A DNA stretch of 64,000 bases from Hemileia vastatrix (lineage: Eukaryota; Basidiomycota; Pucciniomycetes; Pucciniales; Zaghouaniaceae), in contig JASXTE010000001.1 in the NCBI GenBank assembly GCA_030280995.1, positions 24,693,106 through 24,757,105 on the forward strand. Direction: 5' to 3'. Numbering within the stretch: the first letter of the stretch is position 1; each line of letters starts with the position of its first letter. Below the pieces are notes generated by a model. The model searched no databases. It saw only the letters and a list, made by a program, of their open reading frames with translations, and had not been told where the DNA came from. The translations under genes were made by a program, and so were the position numbers. Positions 35,478 through 48,102 of this stretch are shown piece by piece.

Positions 35478-36848
35478 CTAAAAATTATTCTTCTTTTGAC
35501 TGTGAATGAAACCACTTCTCTTCCTCAAAAAGTAGTTGATAGCTTTAAAACATTCTCTCAAGAAATCTTTCTTTTTTGAACCATCTTCTAGTTGATACTT
35601 TAGTTTCAGTTGATCCAAAAGGAAATTGTACTCTAGAGCCTTCTCCCCTTTCTTTATCTTGAATTTCTTTACCTCCAAGTCATGTGACCTCTCTTCCCTC
35701 TTTAAAGAAAGCTCAAATATTTTCTCCGCCAAGTCTTTTACCCTCCCATCCCTCTGTAAAGAAAGCTTGACTTTCTTCTCCTCCAAGTCTTGTGCCCTAG
35801 CATCCCTTTGTAAAGAGAGCTCTAATTTTTTCTTTGGAAAATTGAGAGTATATCTTGCTACTTCAACTTTACCTAGAGTGAAAAGGAATATTGACAAAAT
35901 AAAATAAAAGCTCACTTAATTATTAAGAGGTATGCTATCACTTATCAGATTCATTTTTCTCCAGAAAATAGTCAATGGAAGAAAAAGGTGTTTGGGAAAA
36001 ACTATCTCCGTTTTGCTTTCTATGACTATTTAAATTAAAATTAGTTGATGGTTTTTGCTTTTTTTAGGAGGTAAAATTTTCCTCTTCATGAATGATGCTA
36101 GCTTCAGATTCACTTGCTTGAGGATCCTGGGTTTGCTCATTAGCCTTTTTAGAAATAAAAAAAATAAAACAACTAGACAAGAAATAAAAACTTACTGGAG
36201 TGGGATCATGTTGGTTTATATCACCATAAGGATCTATTGGAAAGCTATCTGGATTTTTTGAATTTAGAAAAGGGGAGGCTTGAGTGGATGAAAAGGATGC
36301 AAAAAGATTTTTTTCAACATCATGTTTGGAGATAGCATCTTCAACATCCAACATGTTGGTAGGATTAACATCAGATTTCTCTCCAAAATAGCATCCATAT
36401 CTTTAAATTATGGACATAGAGATTCAAGTTTAACACCTATATATTTTATTCCCTTACTGATATCAATGTTGGTAATACCAAAACCAGTAGAAAATGAAAG
36501 AGTCTTTGCCTTCTTGTATTTGGCTTGGTAATTCTTGAAACATTCAGACATCTGTTTAGGCAAAATATCAATCCTTCCCTTTGTCTTATTTTGTAATTTA
36601 TTGGCCATTAGAAGAGAGCCATTGACTTTTGATGCAGGGGGATGTCATACTTTAGTTTCATTCTCAGTACCATAACAAGAATCATAATTAGTTTTTATTT
36701 TCAGCCAGTTGATAAGTATGAGATGATAATCTTTTTTTAGTTGAAAAGTCTTTGAATTCTCAGCTAAGCGGGGGAAAGAGGGAGTAATGGGATTTGAAGA
36801 ACAACTGGAGGAAGCCTGCTTTTGAGAAGATCTATTATGACAGGGCAT
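35478..36848 (-). pseudogene. SANT/coiled-coil gene, broken (copy 3)
   Basis: Shares the stop after ENETKV and the later frameshift with copy 2; the coiled-coil exon (35478-35882) is open. Additional substitutions mark independent drift after duplication. Confidence 0.85.
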
Positions 36849-39289
36849 GTTTAGATATTTGAATATGAAAAGGAGAAGAAAAAAACAGATGAGATGGGGA
36901 GGGGTTTTGAACGGAAATGAATAGACAGGATGGGAGTGCGCAGAAAGGTAGGTAGGCTTGCACATCCATAAAGTTGTCCAAGATGGGATTATGAAAAATT
37001 GAGGATAAAAATGTAGGGTAGAGGTGAACATTGCCATGTAAAAGTTCTAATAGTCCAATTATTAGCAAAAATCATTGCAGAAGATAATTGTGGTATAATG
37101 ATTTTTATCTGCAACTTATTTAATTGAAGATTGGTCAACATTGATACCCCCAAATAATGCATTATCCCACTTCTTATACCCCAATTTCTGTTCCTCATTC
37201 CTGATCCCAAACGCATCACATCCATGATTGATTTGTAAGCAAGTCACATGACATATAATTGCACATACCATGCTTATGTGTCTCTTCACTCTATGATACT
37301 TGAATTTGGTGGTGAACACATTACATTTTTTCTCATCCTTATGTGTCTCTTCACTATATGCTACTTAATTTTGGTGGTAAACACATAACATTTTTTTCTA
37401 TCTATACACCCCACCAGCTCATTTGGTGGCAAATTCTCACTTCTCACTCATCACCTAAAGCTTCTACCAACAATAATGAAGCACCTGTCTACTAGGAAAC
37501 AGCTCCACTCAGCTATGAATGCTATCACTTTAAATTTAGCTGCTGACTCTGACTCTGACTCTGGGTTGGAAGACACTTTAGCTTATATGTCTTTTCAATG
37601 ACCTTTATGAAGAAGAGGATTTTAAACCTGCACCTTCTCTCCCCTCCCTTGAATCACAAAAAATTCTTTTCACCAGCATACACTCTGTCATTATGCCAAT
37701 CACCCTCCAACATTTTGAAACACAACTCTTTTAAATTTTTTTTCATACTCTCCAAATGTTCAACTTGTATGATTTATTCACTTGGTTTGGTATTTTTGTT
37801 TTTTGAATAGTCATTTTTATTTTGAATTTATGCTGAATGTCTCTTTTTTAAATGTCTCATTTGTTTTAATTCACCAGCTCAACATGAAATCACATATTTT
37901 CTGCAATCTCATAATTTTTCACTGTTTCTTTTTTTCATTCATCCCTCATATCCTTTCATCCTCTCCTTAAACATCCATCAAACAATTTGGCTTTATTTAT
38001 TTTCTCATCTCATCTCTCCAGGTAAGTCATTTTATTAATTTTTTTATTTATTTTTTGATTGCTAATTATAATTTTTTTTTGTTTTTTTTCTGTTTTTTTT
38101 TCTTCTTTTTTTATTTTTTGTATTTAACTTTTTTTTGAAAGTGGTTATTTTTGATTTTTATGGTAAAAATAATCTTTTTTTTCTCTTTCCCTCTTTTCTT
38201 TCTCTTTTAGCTCCATAACCCTACTCTTCATCCCTCCTTGTCATGATCATTATCCCCCCTTTTGCCTATTTCACTTTTTTTAGTTCCATGTCGTTAAAAC
38301 ACATACATTGCACATTCTTTATGCAATTCACTTACTCCATATTCATGTTCCCCCAAATTCCAACATCAATCTTTCTCAAGCTATTTTTCCTACTTTTCAA
38401 TCAAGGTAAGCTTCATCTCCTTTTTTTAATGCATATATAATATCTCCTTCCTTCTATAAAATTTTCATACTTAAATATATGCATGACTCTTATCTGGGTA
38501 CCAGTGGACTTATCAAACTCTTCTTGCTCTCATCTCCATTATCACTTTTCAAGTTTTTGTAAAATTTTGAAAATAAGAATTGAAATTAGGGTTAGGTTAA
38601 TTTGAATCTAATATCATTTTAAATTATGACTCTCCTGAAGACTAACTTTTATTTCACACAAACAAATTTGAATTTAGTTCAGTGGTTTTTGAGATATTGA
38701 CCTTTAAATTTGAGCCTTTTTGTCCCAATTTAATTTTTTTATATCAAGGTTTTAGGTAATGAATTAGGGTTTGGTTTATTTAAATAACATGTCCTTTAAC
38801 TGAAGATTTTCCTGAAGAATCTCTTTTACTTCTCACAAATGGGGTTGAATTTGGTTCAGTGGTTGCTGAGATTTTGACCTTAAAAGTTGAGCCTTTTTTT
38901 CCAAATGTTACTTAATTTATTTTATATTTTGATATTTTATAATTAGAGAATAAGAATTCTGAAACTCTTATCTGATGTTTACCAAGGCTTTTATCTCCAT
39001 CTTGTTAGAATTATAATCATCAATTTTCAAATTATTGTGCGATTTTGAAAATCAGAGACAAAATTAGGGTTAGGTTTATTGAAATCTTATTTTATTTTAG
39101 ATGAAGATTCTTCTAAAGCCTATCTTTCATTTCCAATAAATGGGTTTAAATTAGGTTTAGTGTCTTCTGAGATATTGACCTTTAAAGCTGAGCCTTTTTT
39201 CTAAATTTAACTTAATTTATTTCATGTTTTTATATTTCATAATTAGAGAAAAAGGCTTCTGAAACACCTATCTGATGTTTATCTAGGCT

Positions 39290-39790
39290 TTTATCTTCCA
39301 AATCTTAGGATCACTCAGTTATTTCTTGGAAATTTCTTGAAAAAATTACATATTTGTGCATTTCAATCAAATCATAAACTGGCCAAGAAAGCTGGACTTC
39401 CCAATTGAACAGATATGGAATGGGTTGAATTCAGTAATTGCTATATCTTTTATTCTAATTTCATAGCCAGAGCCATTTTGACAAAACCAATTATAATATG
39501 CTTAATTTTTGGCTTTTCTGTTATATCAATCCTATTACTGGAAGACTAATCCCTTCACCTGCTAAAAGTAAAGGCCATGGACTATAACTTCCCAATTATA
39601 AATGTATCATAGAGTTTGGATTAGGAAATGGGATTATGTAAGCAATTTGAAATTATTAAAGTTATAATCATCAAACTACTAAGGCACTTCCTGGATTGAT
39701 ATCTTGTGAATATTTTACTCATTTTGAATGCTCTTTTCAGATAAATCAAAGTTTGATAAGCCATGGAAGTAAGGTAAGGAATAAGGGTCA
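39290..39790 (+). pseudogene. Tet-like dioxygenase remnant (copy 4)
   Basis: Heavily mutated but full-length core: blocks recalling KKAGLPN, YIFYSNFIARA, SILLED and MGLGNGI can be followed in shifting frames with stops. It did not pass through the deletion seen in copies 2 and 3, so it branched off earlier. Confidence 0.6.
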
Positions 39791-40239
39791 ATGGCTACTA
39801 AAGCATTAAGGAGGTGTTCTAAATATAGTAATTAAAGGATTTCCAAATTTTTATTTCTTTTTATTAAATTTTTAATTTATCAGCTATTAAAGATAATCAA
39901 TTAAATTAAGTATTGTGCCATCAAGCCCTTGTGCTGTATAAAGGTGTTCATTCAGTTATACTCTATGAATGAACCCATAATACTATTCTTGTAATATGTT
40001 TTCTTTGACTTTGCTCATGAAATCATTGACAGATATTATTTGGGATTCCTTTACTTGTTTGATTATCTTTTTTGATTGATTTAATTAAATATTTATGAAA
40101 TAAAATTAAAATTTGGTAATCTTTACCCCCTCCCAGAGTAAATTTTAGGGGGGGGTATTACCAAATTTTTAAAAAAGATGTGTAAGTTTTTGACTTGAAA
40201 AAAATTTGGAATGAAATATGAACAAAAAAATAAAAAAAA

Positions 40240-41170
40240 CTAGTAATCAAACATTTTAATTAAGCAGTCAATTTCCTCAACAGATTTATTAGCTTTAACA
40301 CATTCTATCAAGAAAACTTTCTTCTTTAAAACATTTTCAAGTTGTTACTTGAGTTTCATCTGATCCAATAGGAAATTTTATTCAAGAGCCTTCTCCTCTT
40401 TCTTTATCTCAAATTTTTTCTTCCTCAAGTCATGTGCTCTCTCATTCCTCTTTAAAGAAAGCTCAAATTTCTTCTCCTATGCTAGCTTCAGACTTGCTTG
40501 CTTGTAAATCCTCATTTTTTTCATTAGCCTTTTTAGAATTGAAAAATGAGATGTAAACATAAAAAATAAAACATCTAGACAAGAAATAAAAGCTCACTGG
40601 ATTGAGATCAGGTTGGTTTATATTTCCATAAGGATCTATTGAAAAGATATCTTAATTGGTGGAAGTCAAATGAGGGGAGGCTTGAGTAGAAGAGGATTGA
40701 AAAAGATTTCTTTCAACATCATGTTTGGAGATATCATCTTCTCCATCAAAAATGTTTGCAGGATTAAAATGGGCTCTCTCTCCAAATATGGAATCCATAA
40801 CTTATGGTAAGCACATAAAGAATCAAGTTTATTGTCTATAGTTTTGATGCTCATACTGATATCAAGGTCAGTAATACCAAAAACAGTGGAAGATAAAAGA
40901 GTCTTAGCCTTCTTGTATTTGGCTTGATAGTTCTTGAAGAGTTCAGAAATATGTTTAGGAAAAAGATCAATTCTTCCCTTTGTCTTATTTCATAATTCAT
41001 TGGCCATTAGAAAATATCTATTGACATTTGATGCAGGGGGCCATCCTACTTTAGTTGCATTTTCAGTACCAAAATAAGAATCATAATTAGTTTTAGTTTT
41101 CAGAAAGTTGATAAGTATGATATGATCATCTTTTTTAATTTGAAAAGTCTTTAATTTCTCAGCTGAGCGG
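40240..41170 (-). pseudogene. SANT/coiled-coil gene remnant (copy 4)
   Basis: Segments FQIKKDDHIILINFLKTKTNYD and GWPPASNVNRYFLMANEL are readable near 40990-41150, and coiled-coil pieces near 40260-40480, with stops and frame changes. The N-terminal end is cut off at about 41170. Confidence 0.75.
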
Positions 41171-41183
41171 TGTAGAAATACTA

Positions 41184-41335
41184 TTACAGTTGCCTTGCTG
41201 TAAGCAGAATCCAAGGGAGTTGGGTAAACTGAAGAAAACCCTGTCCCTTTAAGGAAATAAAGAGTCCACAATTAACTAAGCTATAACCTCTACTTGATGA
41301 GAAATAACCAATAAAATATTTGTCATTAATGGTGT
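41184..41335. repeat. Dispersed 150-bp repeat, copy 2
   Basis: Matches 3091-3240 (TTACAGTTGCCTTGCTGTAA..AATAAAATATTTGT). Adjoins the broken end of transposon copy 4. Confidence 0.75.
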
Positions 41336-42400
41336 AGACAAACCTATAGTAATAGCTATAGAACTTGACCAAGGAAGTTGAAGTAAGACTGGAGAGAAAA
41401 ACCCCTGTCCCTTTGAGAAAATGCCAGGTGAGATTTATTTGCTACAGCAAATTAGAGACTGTTACTATACCCCTTCCAACACACTTCTTGACTGCTTAAC
41501 AAGTTAAGACAGTAGCCAATAGCAGACCACTGAGAATCATAGACCCAGAAAACTGAAATGCAGAAAGATCCACACCAGAAAACCAAAACACTGTTCACTT
41601 GTTGCACAGAAAACAGCAATAATACTTGATGCAGGTTGCAAAGCTACACCAGAAAAACCAGTTGCCAAAGTTGAGTTAAATGAAGAACTAACCTTGCAAC
41701 AAACACAGCCGATTGTGGCCAAAAAAGTGAAAGCTGAGTGAGAAACAATGATATCACCTCCAGATGGTTGTATGATAATTAAAGTTGCCCCAAACTGCCT
41801 TGTTCATTATGTACACACAGACCACCACCTAAAAAATCCATGCACAGCAACTAATTTGGCACTTTTGACTGCCAAATTGAATAAAAAACCTCTAGAAACA
41901 CTCCCCAGCTTTCTATAACCAAGGCGGGCAGCCCACCTAGAAGCAGCCAGACCTCCCTGAAGCCAGAAAACCACCAAAAACCTCAAATAAAGCCCAAAAT
42001 ACTTAGAAAAATCCACCATGACAACTAAAACCCTTAAAACACAAAATTAAGCTATGAAAACATTGAGACATAAAATATAGATCCAAATTAGCTCTACTTA
42101 ATAATACTAAGCACTTAACCCTAAGACTTAATTTTAGCCCACAAAACACAAAATTAAACAGCTATCTTTTAGAAATGAAAAGTGAGCAAATGACCCCTTA
42201 AAACTTAGAATATGAAAAATGTCATGAAGACATAAAATATAGAAAAACACTGGGGCTATCTAATGGTTGTACCTAAGTACCCATAGTCCCAATATTCACT
42301 GAATAAAAAAAGAAAAAAACCCAATTACTCAACCAATGTCAATTAAGACATACCAAAACAGCGCCAAACAGACCAACAAAGGCCTCTGCCAATGTTGGAA
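41336..42400. other. Retroelement-like flank, no gene
   Basis: Less AT-rich, with short repeats such as CCAGAAAACC, but no conserved protein domain in any frame. Probably belongs to the older element into which the LTR retrotransposon at 42406 inserted. Confidence 0.4.
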
Positions 42401-42405
42401 GACCA

Positions 42406-43875
42406 TTTCAGCTGGCAGATTCCACTGGACTACCCACTGAAAATATTATAAGTTATTATCAAAATAAAATTGATAAATAAAATCACAGAAAAATCTTGAT
42501 ATAGTATTTAAAATAATTAAAAATTATTATATTTTATTACTTATCTTACATTTATTAAAATAACCTTTTTGTCTCAATTTTATCCATTCCTTTTACCCTA
42601 TACTCCTTTTATATTTTATTACTTTTATTTTATTTCTTTTTATTTCTTTTTCCCTTTCAAACTATATCTTTAAAAAATCTGTGATCCCTTATCATTTACA
42701 TTAATATAAAAATATAGCTTAAAAATATTTAATACCTCATTATTACTATGTTTTTATAGCGCTTCTGAGCCTTTTTTTACAGAAAAAATTGTCTAAAAAA
42801 ATTTATATACATCTCTTTTTCTTATTTTTCATTTATTTGAGGCTATTTTCACTTTATCTTATCTTTAATCTTGGTTTCTCATCATTCATTACTGTTTCAC
42901 TTTCATTTATCTCATTTTCTCTCTTTTTTAGTTCAGCGCGTGTCTCAGGCTTGAGAAAATTTGTAAGCAAATGGTGTGGGAGGCCAAAAGTGCTCTTGAC
43001 TCGGCTCATCCTGAGTAAGACTGAGGAATATGCAGTTGCCACAGCCTGAGGAACTGTTGGTACACTGCATACAGGGGGGGTCTGAAAGCCAGATAGTAGA
43101 GTCAAGGGTCAGGAGGCCTCTAATGCGCTGTGGGGCAAGTGAAGGTAGATTTTACTATATATAGGGCTTGTTTCTTTCAAGTAAAAAGTATCTTTTCAAC
43201 CTTTTAAAAATATTTGTTGAGTTGCCACTTTTCAAAATAACTGCATTAGAAAATAACCTTACCACTTGGATATAAAGTAAGTATTATTGTTTGAACTTTT
43301 ATTTAACATTTTGCCTCTTATAAATAATTATTATAGTGTTATTGGATCAAGTTCTCACTCTCTATAAGTGTTTAATAGATGTATTAAGTTATTTTTTAGT
43401 ATTAATATCGGTTAACATCATTAGAATACATTACAATATTATTACTTTTCACAATAATTTTATAGCTATTAAATCACTATTTTATCCTTCTTTAATGCCC
43501 TTATTTTAGTAATTTACTGTTGGTAGTAGTATTGTGGTAGCCCTAGTAGTTACACTTAGTCTTGAGATTAAGTCTGTAGTATTCAAGTTTGTTGTGTGGT
43601 GCAGAGACATTTGTATACCTCAGCAACTCCACACTGAATCATGGCTTATCACCCTGTTTCAGTAAGAAGAAAAGTTGATCATTTTTTTCACTGTTCATTG
43701 TAGTCTATGCAACTCATAAACTCACTGACTTCAGCCCCACACTAAGCCAAATATCAGTGAGCTGTGTGGGAAGATTGATACTACAGAGACTGTATTATTG
43801 ATGTATTATTCTATTTTTTATGCATCTCATTGTGTGAAAGAGTCAGCCTCCGCAGAGACTTTTGAAGAGTCAACA
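42406..43875 (+). repeat. 5' LTR
   Basis: 1,470 bp; closely matches 46624-48097. Contains a TATATATAGG box at about 43157 about 250 bp before a GC-poor transcript leader, and the conserved AGTAAGACTGAGGAATATGC block. Confidence 0.92.
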
Positions 43876-44226
43876 TTTGGGGGTCATTCCTATAAACTAG
43901 ATAAGAGGACCACAAATTTATTATTATTATTATTCTTTTATTTTTGTTTTCTTATATAAAAACTGATAAACAAAATAAAAATATAAAATAAAATAAAATT
44001 AATCAAAAACTCGCTAACAATACTGAAACATTTTTTTGTAGTTTACAAAATTGAGTAGATAGTAAACAAATTACAAGAAGTTACACAAAATTACACGCAC
44101 CTAAGAAGAAAATGTCAAATCTCACATCAGAAAATTCTTTGGTTTCAAGTGCTTGACTCATCAGTGCCACAGTCAAGGATATAAAACTGATGATCACGCA
44201 GATGATCCATCGAGGAGAAACTTGAG

Positions 44227-44433
44227 ATGAAAGAAGTGGAGTTATTGGTCATGTTCAAACAACTCAGCCAGAAGGATACGTATATCGAAAATCTACAAAA
44301 AAGAATCTTGCTAGTAGAAGATCTCCTCAAAAAAGAGAAGGAAAAAGGAAAGCCCAAGATGGTCAAAGTTTCGAAGACCAACCTAGAACTATTGAGAAAA
44401 AAGTTGAAAACCTTCAGAAAGGGCATTAGTTAG
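44227..44433 (+). CDS. Short Lys-rich coiled-coil ORF in the retrotransposon (gag position)
   Basis: 68 codons, rich in Lys, Glu and Leu (e.g. FKQLSQKDTYIENLQKR), in the place where gag would lie. No zinc knuckle or capsid motif. It may be joined with the next ORF by frameshift; uncertain as a real protein. Confidence 0.35.
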   Translation: MKEVELLVMFKQLSQKDTYIENLQKRILLVEDLLKKEKEKGKPKMVKVSKTNLELLRKKLKTFRKGIS

Positions 44434-44453
44434 CCACATTTCTGGATGATATA

Positions 44454-44915
44454 GTGAGTAGTTTAACAGATGAATTGTTAGACTTACCTGATATTGATAT
44501 CTTGCTGCTTACCATCCTAGATAACTATTTTTTGTCTCTATTTGTCATGAAGATCACGGAGGAGTCGGCAATAACACATAGTAGTAAATTAAATAGAAAT
44601 CATATATATATGACTAAAATTTTACTTACCTTGATGAATTATATGGTTGTTACACAATTCTTGTTTAAAACTGATGAAATTTGTCTTGAGTTTCAAAGTG
44701 AGTTACATGTAAGAATTGAAAAGCTAGTTCTTGACACTATAAAATCTAATATTGACAATTTAGTTATGAGAAACAATAAACTAAGTGATATAAACAAAAA
44801 AATATCAGAAAATAATCAAAAATTAATAGTGAAAATTGAGGATTTGAAAAATGAAAACGCTACACTAGAAAATACAGTTAGTGAAAATAAAAAAACATTT
44901 ACCAATTTTATCTGA
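44454..44915 (+). CDS. Coiled-coil ORF in the retrotransposon (gag position)
   Basis: About 150 codons ending in a long Asn/Lys/Glu coiled coil (NLVMRNNKLSDINKKISENN). Not similar to a known domain by eye. It could be a gag remnant or a fusion across the deletion that removed protease and reverse transcriptase. Confidence 0.35.
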   Translation: MSSLTDELLDLPDIDILLLTILDNYFLSLFVMKITEESAITHSSKLNRNHIYMTKILLTLMNYMVVTQFLFKTDEICLEFQSELHVRIEKLVLDTIKSNIDNLVMRNNKLSDINKKISENNQKLIVKIEDLKNENATLENTVSENKKTFTNFI

Positions 44916-44948
44916 CGGTTTCACAGTTTTGATCTGCTAATCAAAACA

Positions 44949-46590
44949 ATGATGAAAAAGATCAAACAAAATAGTTTGACAAAAGATGAGACTTATGAAA
45001 TGTATGGGTTACATATAGTTGATCTAGACAATGAATTCTGTAAAGAATTAAGTGACTCCTATAATAAAGATAAAAACTTGAAAAAACTAGTAATAATTTT
45101 GAATACAACAGCTAATGACAATAGTGAATTAATCAATTCACTAGATGAACCATTTATAGGGTTGGTTAAAACTGGTAAATTTATGATAGAAGACAATCTA
45201 TTATATTACTGTAAAGGTCTATTTCACAGGCTAGTGATCAACCCTGAAATGAAATTAACATTTCTGAAATTATGTCATGATGATGTTATCTCAGGAAATT
45301 TAAGTCTTGAAAAAACACTTGACAAAATTAAAACTACTGTCTGGTGGAAAAATTACCAACATGAAACAGAACAGTATGTCAAAAATTGTGATGTTTGCCA
45401 AAAAGCAAACAAACAAAATGGCAAAAGATATGGTTTATTACAGAATATTGAAATTCCAAAGAAACCATGGGATATGGTTAACATGGAATTTGTGACTGTT
45501 TTACCCCAAGCAGGTCAAATGAATTATAATTCTTGCCTAGTAATTATAGACAGGTTTCTAAAAGGACTAAATTAATTGCCTGTCACAAAGAGATAGATGC
45601 TAAAGAAGTGGCACAAATTTGGTGGAAAGAAATGTCCCCTGAATTTGGTATTCCAAAGGCAATAATCTCAGATAGAGTTCCAAAATTTACATATGAATTT
45701 TGAAAAATTCTCATGAAAATTGTGGGTTGTCAAATTAAATTGTCAACAGCGCACTATCTGCAGACTGATGGTCTTTCAGAAAGAATGATACAATCTTTAG
45801 AGGATTTGATCAGAAGATACTGTGCATTTGGTCTTTTATATGTGGATGAAGATGGATAATCTCAAGATTGGGTTAATTTGTTACCAGGTTTAGAATTTGC
45901 ATATAATGCAACTAAACACTTAACAACTGAGAAAATTCCATTTGTGGGAGAGAAAGGTCTAATACCGAATCAACCTAGGAATTTAATTAACACTAAATTA
46001 GCAAAAATGGATTTCCACCCTGGAGCCATTAGCTTTACAAAAATTCATGACATGGCATGATAACATGCTCAAAAATGCATTGAAAAATCCTTCCAATATG
46101 AAAAGGAAAAGTGGGATAAATCTCACAAAATGAACAATATTAAGGTAGGCGATGAAGTCTTACTGTCCACAGTTCATTATAAAAATCTCAATACCAATCA
46201 AAAATTAAAAGATCCTTTTGTTGGACCGTTTCTGGTATTGGGAAAAATTTGTGAAAATTCTGTAGAGTTTGACCTTTACAAACCATTTTCAAGGAAACAC
46301 CCAGTATTTCCTATCTCATTGCTAAAAAAGTATGAGACTTCAGATCCTGAAATCTTCCCTGCCAGAGGTAAAAAGTAAAAATATTTACCAGAAATGGTAG
46401 ATGAGGAAGCAGTAATTGATAATATAATCAATTAAAAGTTAGTAAAACAAGGGAGTAAAAAAATTAGACATTACCTTGTACGTTATAAAAACATGGCATC
46501 TGATTATGATAGATGGGTACCAGAATCAGAAATCAAAAATTCAGCTGTGTTACTCAGAAATATCAGATTAGAAAAAAGAAATGATAAATA
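44949..46590 (+). pseudogene. Integrase-chromodomain remnant of the LTR retrotransposon
   Basis: The zinc-binding region is LCHDDVISGNLSLEKT..CDVCQK, with the second His replaced (family HxxxH-Cx2C). The core reads MEFVTVLP where the first catalytic Asp is expected, and IISDRVPKFTYEF then a stop around the second. QTDGLSERMIQSLED follows, then a C-terminal VGDEVLLSTVH block and a chromodomain-like HYLVRYKNMASDYDRWVPE. At least five stops or frame breaks. Homologous to, but clearly diverged from, the copy at 52298-54196. Confidence 0.85.
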
Positions 46591-46623
46591 ATAATTTTTT
46601 TAATGTTTTTTTTTCAGGGCAAG

Positions 46624-48097
46624 TGTCAGCTGGAAGATTCCACTTGACTACCCACTTACAATATTATAAGTTATTATCAAAAAAAACTTGAAAAATAAAA
46701 TCACAGAAAAATCTTGATACAGTATTTAAAATAATAAATTTTTTTTATATTTTGTTACTTATCTTACATTTATTAAAATAACCTTTTTGTCTCAGTTTTA
46801 TCCATTCCTTTTATCCTATATTCCTTTTATATATTTTATTCCTTTTACATTATTTCCTTATATTTCTTTTTCCCTTTCAAACTATATCTATAAAAAATCT
46901 GTGATCCCTTATCAGTTACATTAATATAAAAATATAGCTTAAAAATATTTAATACCTCATTATTACTATGTTTTTTATAGCGCTTCTGAGCCTTTTTTTA
47001 CAGAAAAAATTGTCTAAAAAAATTTATATACATCTCTTTTTCTTATTGTTCATTTATCTGAGGCTATTTTCAATTTATCTTATCTTAAATCTTGGTTTCT
47101 CATCATTTATTACTGTTTCACTTTCATTTATCTCATTTTCTCTATTTTTCAGTTCAGTGTATCTCAGGAATGAGAAAATTTGTAAGCATATGGTGTGGAA
47201 CGCCAAAAGTGCTCTTGACTCGACTCATCCTGAGTAAGACTGAGGAATATGCAGTTTCCACAGCCTGAGGAACTGTTGGTACACTGCATACAGGGGGGGT
47301 CTGAAAGCCAGATAGTAGAGTCAAGGGTCAGGAGGCCTCTAATGCGCTGTGGGGCAGGTGAAAGAAGATTTTACTATATATAGGGCTTGTTTCTGTCAAG
47401 TAAAAAGTATCTTTTCAACCTCTTTAAAATATTTGTTGAGTTTCCACTTGTCAAAATAACTGCAGTAGAAAATAACCTTACCACTTGGATATAAAGTAAG
47501 TATTATTGTTTGAACTTTTATTTAACATTTTGCCTCTTATAAATAATTATTATAGTGTTATTGGATCAAGTTCTCACTCTCTTTAAGTGTTTAATAGTGG
47601 TATTAAATTATTTTTTTAGTATTAATATTAGTTAACATCATTAGAATACATTACAATATTATTACTTTTCACAATAATTTTATAGCTATTAAATCACTAT
47701 TTTATCCTTCTTTAACGCCCTTATTTTAGTAATTTACTGTTGGTAGTAGTATTGTGGTAGCCCTAGTAGTTACACTTAGTCTTGAGATTAAGTCTGTAGT
47801 ATTCAAGTTTGTTATGTGGTGCAGAGACATTTGTATACCTCAGCAACTCCACACTGAATCATGGCTTATCACCCTTTTTCAGTAAGAAGAAAAGTTGATC
47901 ATTTTTTTCTCACTGTTCATTGTAGTCTGTGCAACTCATAAACGCACTGACTTCAGCCCCACACTAAGCCAAATATCAGTGAGCTTTGTGGGAAGATTGA
48001 TACTACAGAGACTGTAGTATTGATTTATTATTCTATTCTTTACTCATCTCATTGCATGAAAGAGTCAGCCTCCACAGAGACTTGTGAAGAGCCGACA
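46624..48097 (+). repeat. 3' LTR
   Basis: 1,474 bp, begins TGTCAGCTGGAAGATTCC; TATATATAGG at about 47374. Differs from the 5' LTR by scattered substitutions and small indels, so insertion is not very recent. Confidence 0.92.
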
Positions 48098-48102
48098 GAC
48101 CA

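Larger units (their letters stand above)
32431..37152. mobile_element. Harbinger-like transposon array, copy 3
   Basis: 4,722-bp unit. It begins AATAATGCATTATCCC, which is internal to the left foldback of copies 1 and 2, fused straight to the right end of copy 2. It ends AACATTGATACCCCCA. Very similar to copy 2, sharing its dioxygenase deletion and SANT stop, so copies 2 and 3 descend from one decayed element. Confidence 0.85.
37153..41170. mobile_element. Harbinger-like transposon array, copy 4 (truncated)
   Basis: Starts with the same fused junction (CCCCCA|AATAATGC) as copy 3. The most diverged copy; its right end is missing and replaced near 41171-41183 by an unrelated repeat. Carries leader, three TTAGGG modules (38584, 38763, 39062), a degenerate dioxygenase and a degenerate SANT gene. 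Confidence 0.8.
42406..48097 (+). mobile_element. LTR retrotransposon with 1.47-kb LTRs (non-autonomous)
   Basis: Two direct repeats of about 1,470 bp bound a 2.75-kb interior. The target duplication GACCA is perfect (42401-42405 and 48098-48102). The LTR starts TGTCAGCTGG (mutated to TTTCAGCTGG in the 5' copy) and ends ..AACA/GACA. The interior has no recognisable protease, reverse transcriptase or RNase H, only coiled-coil ORFs and a decayed integrase-chromodomain region, so mobility would need proteins in trans. Confidence 0.92.

Noticed and set aside
22516..37970. Conserved ORF with a hydrophobic start in the leader of each array copy (e.g. 22618-22754)
   Set aside because: A stop interrupts it in copies 3 and 4 and it is T-rich throughout; conserved as DNA, not as protein.
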